64,000 nt of DNA from Nageia nagi (taxonomy: Eukaryota; Pinophyta): assembly GCA_050084985.1 (NCBI GenBank), contig JBITNC010000001.1:134168001-134232000 (forward strand), read 5' to 3'. Below are positions 54,090 through 64,000 of this stretch, one piece after another (position 1 is the stretch's first letter; every line of letters begins with the position of its first letter). The translations under genes and the position numbers were made by a program. The notes beneath the pieces are model-generated. The model saw only the letters and a list, made by a program, of their open reading frames with translations, made no database searches and was not told the DNA's origin.

Positions 54090-56175
54090 GGATTTAGAAG
54101 TGTTTTCTCATGCTTACAAGTTTAGAAATAGAAAACACACAACATAGCCTCAAAGAATGGAAATATCCATGAACTCCATGAGATGAATCAAATACTTTAT
54201 GTATTACTTCAAATACATGTTACAAACTTTATCTAATGGACTATTGCATACTTTAGACCTTCATGTATAAAAAAATAATGGTTCAATGTAACAAAGACAC
54301 CCATCACTACCATGCACAACACAAAGTGCAATGGTATTCATAAGAGTAAGTGGTATCACTAGCACTCATGGGTCTGCTTATGGAAAAGAAAAAAAATTAG
54401 GATTCTATGAATGTCAACTAAGTACACTTTCTTCTCTACAATGCAACAAGTGGAGGAGCCTAAGGCATCAGTGAGTTACAATAATAATAACATGATATTA
54501 TAGTAACTAAGCTAATAATGAATGAATACAAATCAACCATATATTGATCAAGAAACTCCACAAGATGAGTAGAGGCTTATTGAAGAATCTTGCATGGAAT
54601 TTTTATATGAGTAAAGATGTTATAGAATAGTACTACAAGTGTGGAGTATTGCTGTAGCTAAGGGATGACACACCATGCTCATCTATGCTGAAAAAATCTA
54701 TCTAGTAGGTTTGATGTAGATTTCCTTGAGAATGTTGTTGTGGGAAGGAGTAAAAGAATACATAAATATCTTACCAAAAACATTGCAATTTGAAATCGAG
54801 GGGGTTCCTACCAAGGAATATGCAACCCACTTTATAAATTTTTTTCATCAAATGACAAATTTATTTTTGTTCTAAATAAATATTTGAAACATAACAATTT
54901 ATTGAAGAAATAAATTCTTTTAATATCCCCCTTAATTTGAAAATGTTTATACTCCATAGGTGAATAAGTATTGTTTTAGTGCAACTAAAAGCACCCAACA
55001 TAGTTGGTTTTAATGCATTTGAAGGTATCCAATAGTATCTTACTATCTTTATAACAAGTGTTGGATCAGTGCATCTATAGGAAACCCAACATGGCTTGTT
55101 CTAGTGTTGTTGATGGCTCTTGATAAAGGTGGCTCTCTTGATGAAAAGTGTTTCTCTAGCACATCTAAAGCAACCAACATGGCTAGTTTAATACATTCAA
55201 GGCACTCGACTAAAGCTAGTATTTCTCATTTGATGATAAGTATTGGTTTAGTGATACTAAAGCACCCAACATGGTCAAATAAGTGTAATCAAGTTACCCA
55301 ACATAAGCTCACACTCCATTTATGATCCAAAGTGTTGTATCATTGCATGTCAAGGCACCCAACATAGCCTAATAAGTGCAATCAAGGCACACAATAGGAG
55401 GTAAACAATGCAAATGTTATGAATGGCATAAGTGGAGTACGTACAAGAGGGAAATAACATGAGCATCATGTCAATTATGTACAAGGAGAAGCTGAGCTAG
55501 TTTGAATATGATATTACTCCTCCTCAATATCATCATGTCACGAAAATAGGATCATTAAACCCATATAGATTGAACTAGCTCCAACACCAAGTTAAAATAT
55601 GAAGGTTTTTTAAATTGTAAAGATGATAAATACATGTAGTAGATTTCAAATATATACCAAATGAAGAAAATAAGTTCACCAACAACTAATTTATGAAGTC
55701 CCTTAGATATTACCAAACTTTGGTACCAACCTGCAATTCACCAAACTAAAGGATTTTGAAATTCTTGGAGATGAAAAGAAGTCTAAAATTTTATAGATTT
55801 TGATAAAGATCAAACTTATTCAGAATATGAATTTTTCTCTACATATACAAATAGATCATTAATACATTTCTAATGAGTATTTACATTGCTAAAATGAACT
55901 TCTAAATCTTATGGAGCATCAATTTGAAGTTACTAGACTTAAAAACCACTTTCTTAGATTTGAAACAACTTTGTCGAGCCCAAAAAATAGTGCAAAATAT
56001 GAAACTCATAGAGTCCAAACATTTTTCATTAAGCTATAACTTTTCCAAATAATGTTAAAGTTAAAAAATTGAATATTATTATACTTTTTTTGAGTCTGAG
56101 TGGCTTGAACTCTACTAAATTATGAAAAAATTCAAAATTTTAAGAAGAAAATTTTGGGAAAATTGACATGTTTAC
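54090..56175 (-). repeat. Direct repeat R1: minus-strand leader plus LTR-like segment
   Basis: Co-linear with R2 (56590-58574). A degraded minus-strand primer-binding site lies at 55578-55589 (three mismatches). The part below it (54.1-55.57 kb) contains repeated CAACATGG/AAGCACCCAAC words, about 90 bases apart. The part above is LTR-like. No ORF of interest. Confidence 0.65.
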
Positions 56176-56589
56176 TAGGCTAGTTTTGAAGGGATGTAAC
56201 TTGATCAAATATAAATAAAAATTAGTACTATAACCTATAAAAATTATCAGCATGGAATTATCTATCTAATTATGAATATCCAAGAAAATTTGAAGAAGAA
56301 TAGAAGGGTCATGAGTAAGATTACGAAAATGTAGGTCCAAATATTATGGTTTTTGAGTGTATTTCATCTACAAAGTATTGCATGTTATATATGGATGGAA
56401 AGGTATTAAAAACATGATTCTAAAACAAAAGAAATCAATTAGTCCTTTATAAAAGTAGTTTTGAATAACCATGAATAACTCTAAATCCATTGCTCAAAAT
56501 GGGAAACAAACAAGTACCCACATAGTTAAAATGATCCCAAATGGCTAACTATTGCCATAGAATAAACTTATATAATTTGTATGAAGATA
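56176..56589. other. Stretch between R1 and R2
   Basis: About 0.4 kb, not repeated in the window. Probably the rest of the LTR begun in R1. Confidence 0.4.
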
Positions 56590-58574
56590 CAAAAATATTT
56601 TCTCATGTTTACAAGTTTGGAAATAGAAACTATTTCACATAGCCTAAATAATGGAAAACTCCATGAATAGAATACATCGGATGAATCAAATACTTTATGT
56701 ATTGATTCAAATAATTGTTAGAAACTTCATCTAATGGAATATTACATGCTTTAGACCTTCATATACAAAAATATTATGGTTCAATGTAACATATATACCC
56801 ATAAATTACATGAAAAAAACTAAGTAAAATGGCCTTCATAGGAGTAAGTGGTGCCACCAACACTCACAGGTCTACTTATGGATAAGGTAGACAATCGAGC
56901 TTCTATGACTCTTAACTAAGTACATTTTACTCTCTATAATGCAATAAGTAGAGGATGTTAAGGTAATAATTAGTTACAATAGGAGAAATATGGAACTATA
57001 TCAACCAAGCCAACAATGATTGAATACAAATCAACCATATATAGATTAGGAAACTCCACAAAATGAGTAGAGGAATGTTGAAGAAGTTTACATGTACTTG
57101 TTGGAGGAGTAAAGGTGTTGTAGAATACTATTATTGGTTTGGAGTGTTACAGTAGGTAAGGGATAATATATAATGCTTATCCATACTAAATAAATATGTC
57201 CTCTAAGTTTGATGTATATTTCTTTTGAGAATGTTATTGCAGGGAGGAGTACAAGAAAATATAAATATCTCACCAAATACATTACAATTTGAAATGAAGG
57301 GGGTGTGCACCAAGGAATATGCACCCCACTTTAATGTTTTCCACTAAATTATATATTTATATTTTTCTAAATAAGTATTTGAGATATTATAATTTATTGA
57401 AGAAAGAAATTCAATCTTCCCATTAATGTGAAAGTATTTATACTCCACAACTACATAAGTGTTGGTTCAATGCAACTAAAGGAACCCAAAATAGTTGGTT
57501 CTAGTGCATTTGAAGGAACCTAGTAGTATTTTTCTCTCCTTATAACAAGTCATAGATAAATGCATCAACATGGCACCCAAGATGATCGGTTCCAATGCCC
57601 CTAATGGCACTTGAAAAAGGTATTTCTTCTAATGATAAGTATTGATCCAGTGCATCTAAAGCATCCAAAATGGATAGTTTAGTGCAATCAAGGTAACTTG
57701 ATGAATCTCACATTACTTATTTGAATATAAGTATTATTTTAGTACTACTAAAGCACCAACATGGCTGAATTAGTGCAATCAAAGCACTAAAAACAACCTA
57801 ATCAATGCAATCAAGGTACCTAATAGGGGGCAAATGGTGTGAATGATATGAATGGCATAATCAAAGTGCATACAAGAGGGAAATAACATGATCATCATAT
57901 TTAATATGTACAAGAAGAATTCAAGCTTATTTAAAGATGATATTACTCCCCCTTAATATCATCATGCCATCAAAACATAATCATTAAACCCATCTGGATT
58001 CAACTAGCTCTGATACCAAACTTAAATTTGAAGGTTTTTTGAACTCCAAGGATGAAAAATATATGTAACAAATATAAGATATTATACCAAATAAAAAAAA
58101 TAGGTTCACCAACCACTAGTTGATGAACTACCTCAGATGCTAGCAAACTTCGATACCAAATTTTAGTTCACCAAACTAAGGGATTTTGAAACTCTAAAAA
58201 AATAATAAGAAGCTTAAAACTTTTAGAGGTTTCGAGATAGATAAACTTTTTTAAAATATAAATTTTCCTCATATATGTAAATATATAATTAATACCTTTA
58301 CAATGAGTATTTACATGGGTCAGTTTGAAGTTACTTAACTCAAAAACTACTTTTCTTGACTCAAACAACTTTATCGGGCCCAAAAATAGTGCAAAATATG
58401 AAAGTACCAAAGTTTGCACATTTTGAATCAACTAAAACTTTCTTGAATTATGATAAAGTAAAAACAGTAAAGATTTACATAATTTTTTGAGGTTTGGATG
58501 GCTTGAACTCTTCCAAATTGCAAGAAAGTTTAAAATTCTAGGAAAGATGAAATTTTTGGGAAAATTGATTGGTT
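56590..58574 (-). repeat. Direct repeat R2, cut by element E
   Basis: Second copy of R1, clearly alignable over its full length. It ends abruptly at 58574, where E begins. Confidence 0.7.
58007..58018 (-). promoter_or_regulatory. Perfect minus-strand primer-binding site in R2
   Basis: GCTCTGATACCA is the exact complement of TGGTATCAGAGC, the initiator Met tRNA site. It gives R2 a minus-strand orientation, with the LTR to its right and the leader to its left. Confidence 0.75.
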
Positions 58575-59226
58575 TGTTAAAATTTGTAATGCATTATTAT
58601 GTAAATAGCTTAGGTGTATTGTTTTTAATTAATTAAAAACTAAAGAAACATACACAATACTTAAGTTAGAAAGAAAATATTTTGTAATATGGAATAATCC
58701 ATTTATTATGTGGATTATCAATGTATGCAAATGTAGAGCCTCATATATTTTATATTAGGGGTATATCCATATATGTATGTTGTCCCATATACTTAAAATA
58801 TAAGTATGTGCATATGTAATATATATGGGTAAAAAGCCTTCCAACTACCATTTTCACCTAATTTGAATCCTATGGACAATGGTATTCTCCTTGTGTAAAA
58901 TGGTATACCAAAGTAGGATTTGAGCCTATAAAAGGAAGGCTAGGCTTATTGTAAAAGTCACTTTTGTAGAAGCATTGTTATGCTATTAGTTTAGATATAT
59001 AAGGATCAAATATTTTTAAGAGAGATTTTTTCTTGAGAAGTAATATACTTAGATTCAAGTGGATGTACTCTCTTAGAGAGGAACCACTATATTTCTTGTG
59101 TGTTAATTTGCGATATTGCTTATTATTATGTCCTTTGGGAGATTATTATCTTTGAGAGATATTAAGTGTTAATTTGTTGGATATTGGTACAAGAGATCTT
59201 GATTGTGGAATTCTACAATTCCTTCA
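58575..59226 (+). repeat. Element E 5' LTR (652 bp)
   Basis: TGTTAAAATTTGTAATG to ATTCCTTCA. TATAAAAGG at 58927-58935, followed by a GGCTAGGCTTATTG stretch similar to the C LTR. Confidence 0.85.
58927..58935 (+). promoter_or_regulatory. TATA box of element E LTR
   Basis: TATAAAAGG at the usual mid-LTR position. Confidence 0.65.
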
Positions 59227-59228
59227 AG

Positions 59229-59240
59229 TGGTATCAAAGC
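59229..59240 (+). promoter_or_regulatory. Element E primer-binding site
   Basis: TGGTATCAAAGC, one mismatch to TGGTATCAGAGC, two bases after the LTR. Confidence 0.85.
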
Positions 59241-59821
59241 CTCCTTGTGATCATCTTCTTCAAATTCTAGCTCTATCATCTTGAGTTAACCCTCATTAAA
59301 AGTATATCTAACCTTAATCATTTTCAATTTTTAAGTTAGATCAAACATATTTTTCTATGGTTAAACTCTAAGATATTGTGAAAATTAGTGTATCTAATTT
59401 TTGTTCATAGTTAAATCTAATTCTTTTGAATAATTATATTTTAAAAACTATGCTAAAGATCCCTTTATAGTTGCATTTTTTGTTAAATACAAAATGAGAT
59501 TATACATGTTGTGTTTACATTTAATACTTCATTATTGCAAATTTACAAAAATCTAATGTGATTTTTTATAATTTTTTATGAAGTAATTTTTTTTTATCAC
59601 TTAAAATAATAATATTGTAATATTATTACAAAAAGTAGGGTTACAATTTTTTTTTTGTAAATAAAAGGTACAAAAATTTGTAAAGTTTTTTTAATATAAA
59701 AAAATCAAAGTTAAAAATTCTATTTTTTATATAGAATTTAATTTTTATATTTAAAAAAAAAAATAAAATAGAATTCTATAATTTTATTTTTTATTTAAAC
59801 AAAATTTTAAAAAAATTAGAA
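59241..59821 (+). other. Element E leader, 5' AT-rich part
   Basis: No ORF. Long T/A runs (59590-59815). Confidence 0.5.
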
Positions 59822-60230
59822 AGATTTGGCCATGCACAAGCCAAGCCGCACCAACCATGCACACCCCAAATGGGTGGCATAGGCTACATGTGACCCAAAG
59901 GGGTCGCACTAGTTGTATGCACCCCAAAGGGGTGGTGTAGGATGCACTAGTTGTACACCTCAAAGGGGCATTACTGGCCAAGATGCATTGATTACACATC
60001 TAAAGGGGCAACATTAGCTAGGTTATTAGTTACGCATCCCAAATGGGTTGTGTTGACCACATCATCTACATGCTCCAAAAAGGGTGTTGCATAGGTCATG
60101 CATCATGCAGAACCCCCAACAAGTGGTGTGAGCCATCACAGCCATGCAAAAAACTAAAGGGTGATGCAAGCCATCTATAACATCTTTTAGGGCAATGTTC
60201 AACTTAAGGGAGTGATCCAAATCATGGGGG
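59822..60230 (+). repeat. GC-rich palindrome block in element E leader
   Basis: About 410 bp with repeated self-complementary cores, the clearest being ACCCCAAAGGGGT at 59921-59933, with variants near 59865, 59894, 59960, 60003, 60037 and 60076. Spacing is 30-45 bases. Confidence 0.65.
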
Positions 60231-61167
60231 TATTTGTTTTGATAAAATATTAATTTTTTTTAAGGTAATATAAATTTTTGTGAAAAATTTCATGATATAA
60301 AGGAAGAGTAATGAATTACATTTATTATTCTTATATCATAAAATTATATGAGTGCTCAATTTTTTTCATTCCTTTTAATGGAAGAGAATTTAAATATATG
60401 TCATTTTTTCTAAAAATATCCAATAAAACTTTCACCTTTGTCAAAAAGAGATGGGCATAGCATAAAATATTAATGAATACCCATCTCTATTTATTTATGA
60501 CATCTGGGTTTTAATCATGGGAACTTTATAAAGTATGGTTGGAAAACATTTATTATATTTTTAAGAAACTTTAACTCAAGTGGGTATCCTATGCTAAGTG
60601 TTATAAAAATCTTGATTTAAATATTTTTTATCAACTATTGCAAATATAGTAATTTTTAAGTAATCTATGTTTTTGCTTTTCATTAAGTTGGTAAATATGT
60701 ATTTTTTTCCTTGGATAGATAACTTAACCCATTGGAAAAATTATAATGGAAATTCTAAATTTTGTATACATTTTACAAATTAAAAGATTATGATGATATA
60801 ATATTATGGTAATTTTCTTGTTCATATTTTTTTAATGCAACATTTTTTGCAAATTATTATAAATTTTAAAACCTTGCAATAGTTGACACATTTAGATAAA
60901 TTTTTAAGAAATGGAAAAATTTTGAAGGCATAACTTTATCTTTTTGGCAATATATAATTATATCAAATATATTGTAAACTATTTTTTTGCAAAAGTTTAA
61001 GATTAATATTTTACAAAATGGTAAATATTTAACCTTCTATGATGTCATCTTTATGGGATGTACATATGTTCATATACTTGATAAATATTTACCTTTGATA
61101 AAGGTATTAATTTTTGATAAAATTATTCTAACCCTATCTTTGCAATTGCAAATAGGATCATTCCTTA
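60231..61167 (+). other. Element E leader, AT-rich part with long inverted repeat
   Basis: GGTAAATATTT (61020-61030) and its exact complement AAATATTTACC (61083-61093) enclose 52 bases just before the small-ORF relic. The last 60 bases (CTAACCCT near 61128 to AATAGG) align with the stretch before the small ORF in B. Confidence 0.55.
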
Positions 61168-61410
61168 ATATCTTCTAAGAATAGGAAAATAAGGCATCCT
61201 ATTATGAGAATGAAGGCAATCAAGAAAAGGAAGGATCAACTTTGGAAGAAGGCAAAGAAGAGGGAAGAAGAACTCAAGTCAAAGAAATAGTCAATAATTG
61301 CAAAGCAAATAAACAATACTATGATATTTCTTCATAATCATCACACAACTCAGCTAAATGATTTGATGGTCATAGATATGGTTTATCATCTAGAGTTGTA
61401 CTTTCCTTAA
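61168..61410 (+). pseudogene. Element E relic of the small basic leader ORF
   Basis: 80 codons in one frame, from an ATA where B has the ATG to a TAA at the same place as B's stop. Identical or similar residues include Ser-Ser-Lys, Arg-Lys at the start, Arg-Met-Lys, Leu-Trp-Lys-Lys, and Leu-Glu-Leu near the end. Only one internal stop (TAG where B has Trp). The length differs from B by a net three codons, so frame was kept while sequence diverged to roughly 40-45% identity. Both lesions are G-to-A changes. This is the best evidence that the ORF once coded for a protein. Confidence 0.6.
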
Positions 61411-61481
61411 GTTATTTTGTGTGTGTTACCTCTTGAGATAGGACTCATGTTACATCATGTTCTACTATCCTTTAGAGCTTT

Positions 61482-61546
61482 CTATGTAAACTAACCACTA
61501 ACCAAGGAAACTATTAACCCTTTATATTGTGGTTGTTCCTTTTTAG
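61482..61546 (+). promoter_or_regulatory. Conserved motif after the small ORF, element E
   Basis: GTAAACTAACC, then AAGGAAACTATTAACCC and TTGTGGTTGTTCC, matching B units and C. More conserved than its surroundings. Confidence 0.6.
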
Positions 61547-63040
61547 TGTCTAATACAATAGATATATGCTTAAACTTAAGATAACATGCACTAACCAACA
61601 ATTGTAGATTAGATGAACCTATAATTAAGTTGATTTGTGTAAGTACAAGCTATTAACACAATGAACAAACAAAGTTACTAACTTACAAACTTCAAATTGC
61701 AAGTTATAACTTATTTTTAGTTGCACCAAGTTATACAAACCTTATAAGTGCAACACACAATAAACAAGTTGATCAATTTATTTTACAAATTGATTCAATT
61801 TAATATGCTTTTGTGTTGATTGGAAAATTTGATTGGTTAACAACTTGATCAACTTGCATCTTTTAAATAATGGGGACTTTTGAGAAAATTGGGATATGCA
61901 CATTGTTTAAAATTAAAGGCTTATGAAATTTTTTTGATTGTATGCTTGGGTATGTATATTGTTTGAAATTATGCACATGATTAATGTTCTTGGTTGGATA
62001 AAAATTTAATGTTCTTGTATATGCATGGAAATTTGTGTAAACTTTATACACAATCCTTATTAGTTGCATTATTATGCTTTGAGCTATATTGCAAAAGGAA
62101 TATTATAGATGTGCATTGTATTATTCATTGATATCTTTAAATTGTGTATATATATACATATTTGTTATTTGATATCATTGGTTAAAATGGAAATGTTTAT
62201 AACTTCCAAAATAATTTTTTATGAAAATCATTTAAAATAAAAATTTGAGTAAACTTTCTTCAAACTTTACTATTTTTCTATCCTAGGTTTGATGCAAAAC
62301 TTTTGTGGACATATTCTTGTTGAGTGGAAAGTTTTAAACTTTCTTCAAACTTGAATGGTGGTGCTCATTTATCCAAATTTTTTGGTTTTTGCACATTGGT
62401 TGATATTCTTATTGAAGTGGAAAGTTTGTGGACTTTCTTCAAATTTAAATGGTTGTGCACATATTTTTTATTGATTGGAGAGAAAATTGATCCTAAGGTT
62501 TGTGTACATTAATTTATTAGAGTGAAAAGTTTGTGAAATTTCTCCAAATTTAAATGGTTGTGCACATTGATTGATTAGAGTGGAAATTTTGTGAACTTTC
62601 TCCAAATTTAAATGGTTGTGCATATTTTTGATTGATAGGATAGAAAATTGATCCAGAATTTTTAATTTGTGCACATTGGTTGATATTCTTATTGATGTGA
62701 AAGGTTTGTGAAATTTATCAAAATTTGAATGGTTTTACACATATTTTTGATTGATTGGATAGAAAATTGATCCTCAATTTTTGATTTGTGCACATTGGTT
62801 GATATCCTTATTGGAATGGAAAGTTAATACACATTCAAGTTATTGAGGATATTGTTTGATCATAAATCACCATTGAGTAGTGTGATAATGAATTTCATTT
62901 GGTTTTTATTAGTGTGAATATATTCTTTCTTAAACACCATTAATGTACATGGAGAAGTATTGCTTTATTAAGTAACCTTGTTGATTGCTTTTGCTTTGAA
63001 AAGGAAGTATATGAGTACCCTTTGGGAAGTGTTCATTCCT
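61547..63040 (+). repeat. Element E spacer with irregular tandem repeats
   Basis: 61600-61750 has short ACTTACAA words. 62280-62840 has four to five units with GTGGACTTTCTTCAAATTT, GGTTGTGCACAT and GATAGAAAATTGATCC words, 60-125 bases apart. C has weaker matches at about 47490-47580. No gene. Confidence 0.55.
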
Positions 63041-63050
63041 TCAGTTGTTA

Positions 63051-63088
63051 ATGAAGTTACTATTAAGGGGGAGTATTATTAACTTCAT
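63051..63088 (+). repeat. Palindrome at the gag-pol deletion junction, element E
   Basis: ATGAAGTTA (63051-63059) and TAACTTCAT (63080-63088), perfect. Between them lies a polypurine-like ATTAAGGGGGAG. Confidence 0.65.
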
Positions 63089-63210
63089 AATAAATTATAT
63101 TTAAAAAATAAAATTCAAGAATATTTTATCAAGGAGTAAATTTTAGATGGGACTTTATGTTTATTTGTCCATCAAAATAAAACATTATTGATATTTTTCA
63201 CCTAAATCCT
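63089..63210 (+). pseudogene. Element E residual RNase H tail
   Basis: Reads Lys-Ile-Gln-Glu-Tyr-Phe-Ile-Lys-Glu-stop-Ile-Leu-Asp-Gly-Thr (about 63104-63155), the last RNase H motif of copia polyproteins, followed by a Phe-Phe-Thr remnant near 63197. Confidence 0.7.
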
Positions 63211-63317
63211 AATTTCTTGGATTGGTAAAGTTATCCTCAAGAAGGATTGAAATATGAATTCTTTTCATAATTACTTAATTATTAGGAGGGTTATTGTATA
63301 ATGGATATAAAAAGTGG

Positions 63318-63357
63318 CTATAAGTATTGGCTTGGCATCTCTATGATGACTTATAGT
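63318..63357 (+). promoter_or_regulatory. 3'UTR inverted repeat, element E
   Basis: GCTATAAGT / ACTTATAGT, eight of nine pairs kept, with the loop GGCTTGGCATC as in A copy 2. Confidence 0.6.
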
Positions 63358-63408
63358 ATACTACTTACTTCCATCCATATTGATGGATTATTTGCAAGAT
63401 GTAGTAGA

Positions 63409-63760
63409 TGGATTGGTTAAAAAGGTTTTCCCTTCTCCATGAATATAAATTAATGGAGTGGTTAAAAAGGTTTTCCCTTTTCTAAAAGTACAAACTATTG
63501 GAGTGATTAAAAAGGTTCACCTTTCTCCAAAACATCAAACTATTGGAGTGGTTAAGGTTCACCCATCTTCAAATTTGCAAATTGATAGAATGGTTAAAAA
63601 GGTTTATCCTTCTCCAAAATACAAAACTATTAGAGTGGTTAAATAGGTTTTCCCTTCTCTAAAGTTACAAATTGATGGAGTGGTTAAATAGTTTCACCCT
63701 TATCCATGATTACAAATTGTTGGAGTGGTTAAAAATGTTTTCCCTTTTCTAAAATTGCAA
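63409..63760 (+). repeat. 45-bp minisatellite of element E, 8 copies
   Basis: GGAGTGGTTAA words at about 63411, 63455, 63500, 63545, 63588, 63632, 63676 and 63721. A frame of 62 codons at 63458-63646 is open with a 15-residue period, because 45 is a multiple of three. Probably not a gene. Confidence 0.85.
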
Positions 63761-63839
63761 TTTTTGATTTATGTCATACTAATTCCTTTTTTTTGGGAAG
63801 CTTTTCTATCATGAATTAATATTGTTGAGAAATTGAAAC

Positions 63840-64000
63840 ATGTTATTCAATTTGACACCTTGTGGCTTGTACATCTTCACTAGGTGTTATTTTTAGTCTA
63901 TGGCTCATAAATATTAACTAAGTGTTATATTCAAGTTGGCATATGTGGCCTATGGTTCATAAATCTTGACTATGTGGTATATTCACATTGACATTTGTGG
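63840..64000 (+). repeat. Element E repeats of about 60 bp at the window end
   Basis: Two to three copies of a unit with CTTGACTATGTGGTAT and TTGGCATATGTGG words, the plus-strand counterpart of 40010-40140 in C. Confidence 0.65.

Larger units (their letters stand above)
58575..64000 (+). mobile_element. Element E: plus-strand copia derivative lacking gag-pol (runs off the window)
   Basis: LTR (58575-59226), primer-binding site, GC palindrome block, AT-rich part with a long inverted repeat, in-frame relic of the small ORF, conserved motif, short tandem repeats, RNase H tail, 3'UTR inverted repeat, 45-bp minisatellite. Gag, protease, integrase and RT are missing, as in C. The 3' LTR would lie beyond 64000. 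Left flank TGGTT (58570-58574). Confidence 0.8.

Noticed and set aside
1-64000. tRNA, rRNA or host protein-coding genes
   Set aside because: No cloverleaf with A and B boxes, no rRNA-like stretch and no spliced host ORF could be recognised by eye. The tRNA-complementary words found are retrotransposon primer-binding sites.

Overview
The window looks like repeat-dominated nuclear DNA from a seed plant with a large, old genome. A conifer or other gymnosperm would fit, but that is inferred from style only. It is AT-rich, holds no recognisable host gene, tRNA or rRNA, and is almost entirely decayed LTR retrotransposons, most of them Ty1/copia, nested in one another.

Layout: (1) 1-4930, plus strand, 3' part of copia element A (gag end to 3' LTR; 100-N gap at 112-211). 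(2) 4931-8398, plus, a Ty3/gypsy fragment (protease linker, archaeal-type RNase H, RT, RNase H, integrase) cut by A on the left and by element D on the right. (3) D, a minus-strand LTR pair (8399-9044 and 37689-38318) split by element B. (4) 9159-35601, plus, copia element B, 26.4 kb, with both LTRs and a perfect 5-bp target duplication. Between its primer-binding site and gag lies a 19.2-kb tandem array of twelve ~1.6-kb units. A 502-bp solo LTR sits in its RNase H. (5) 38806-51121, minus, element C, a gag-pol-less copia derivative with a long leader and nested debris, inserted in an unrecognised decayed coding region (38.4-38.8 and 51.1-53.9 kb). (6) 54.1-58.6 kb, two direct copies of a minus-strand LTR-plus-leader unit. 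(7) 58575-64000+, plus, element E, the same gag-pol-less design as C.

The main result is that B, C and E share an unusual long leader. It has a GC-rich block, then an AT-rich stretch with hairpins, then a small basic ORF (83 codons in B; an in-frame 80-codon relic in E), then a conserved non-coding motif. In B this module has been amplified into a satellite-like array inside a single transposon copy. The array units differ from each other by only a few per cent, whereas B's two LTRs look about 15-20% diverged by eye, so the array was probably homogenised after insertion. Splice-like signals (a donor just after the primer-binding site, an acceptor directly before the gag ATG) raise the possibility that the array is a giant leader intron.

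A, B, C and E also share a 3' untranslated region with a conserved 9-bp inverted repeat. C and E share a 45-bp minisatellite and a second palindrome at the point where gag-pol is missing. All gag-pol regions here are dead. Many lesions fit C-to-T decay, including parallel Asp-to-Asn losses at integrase active sites in A and B.
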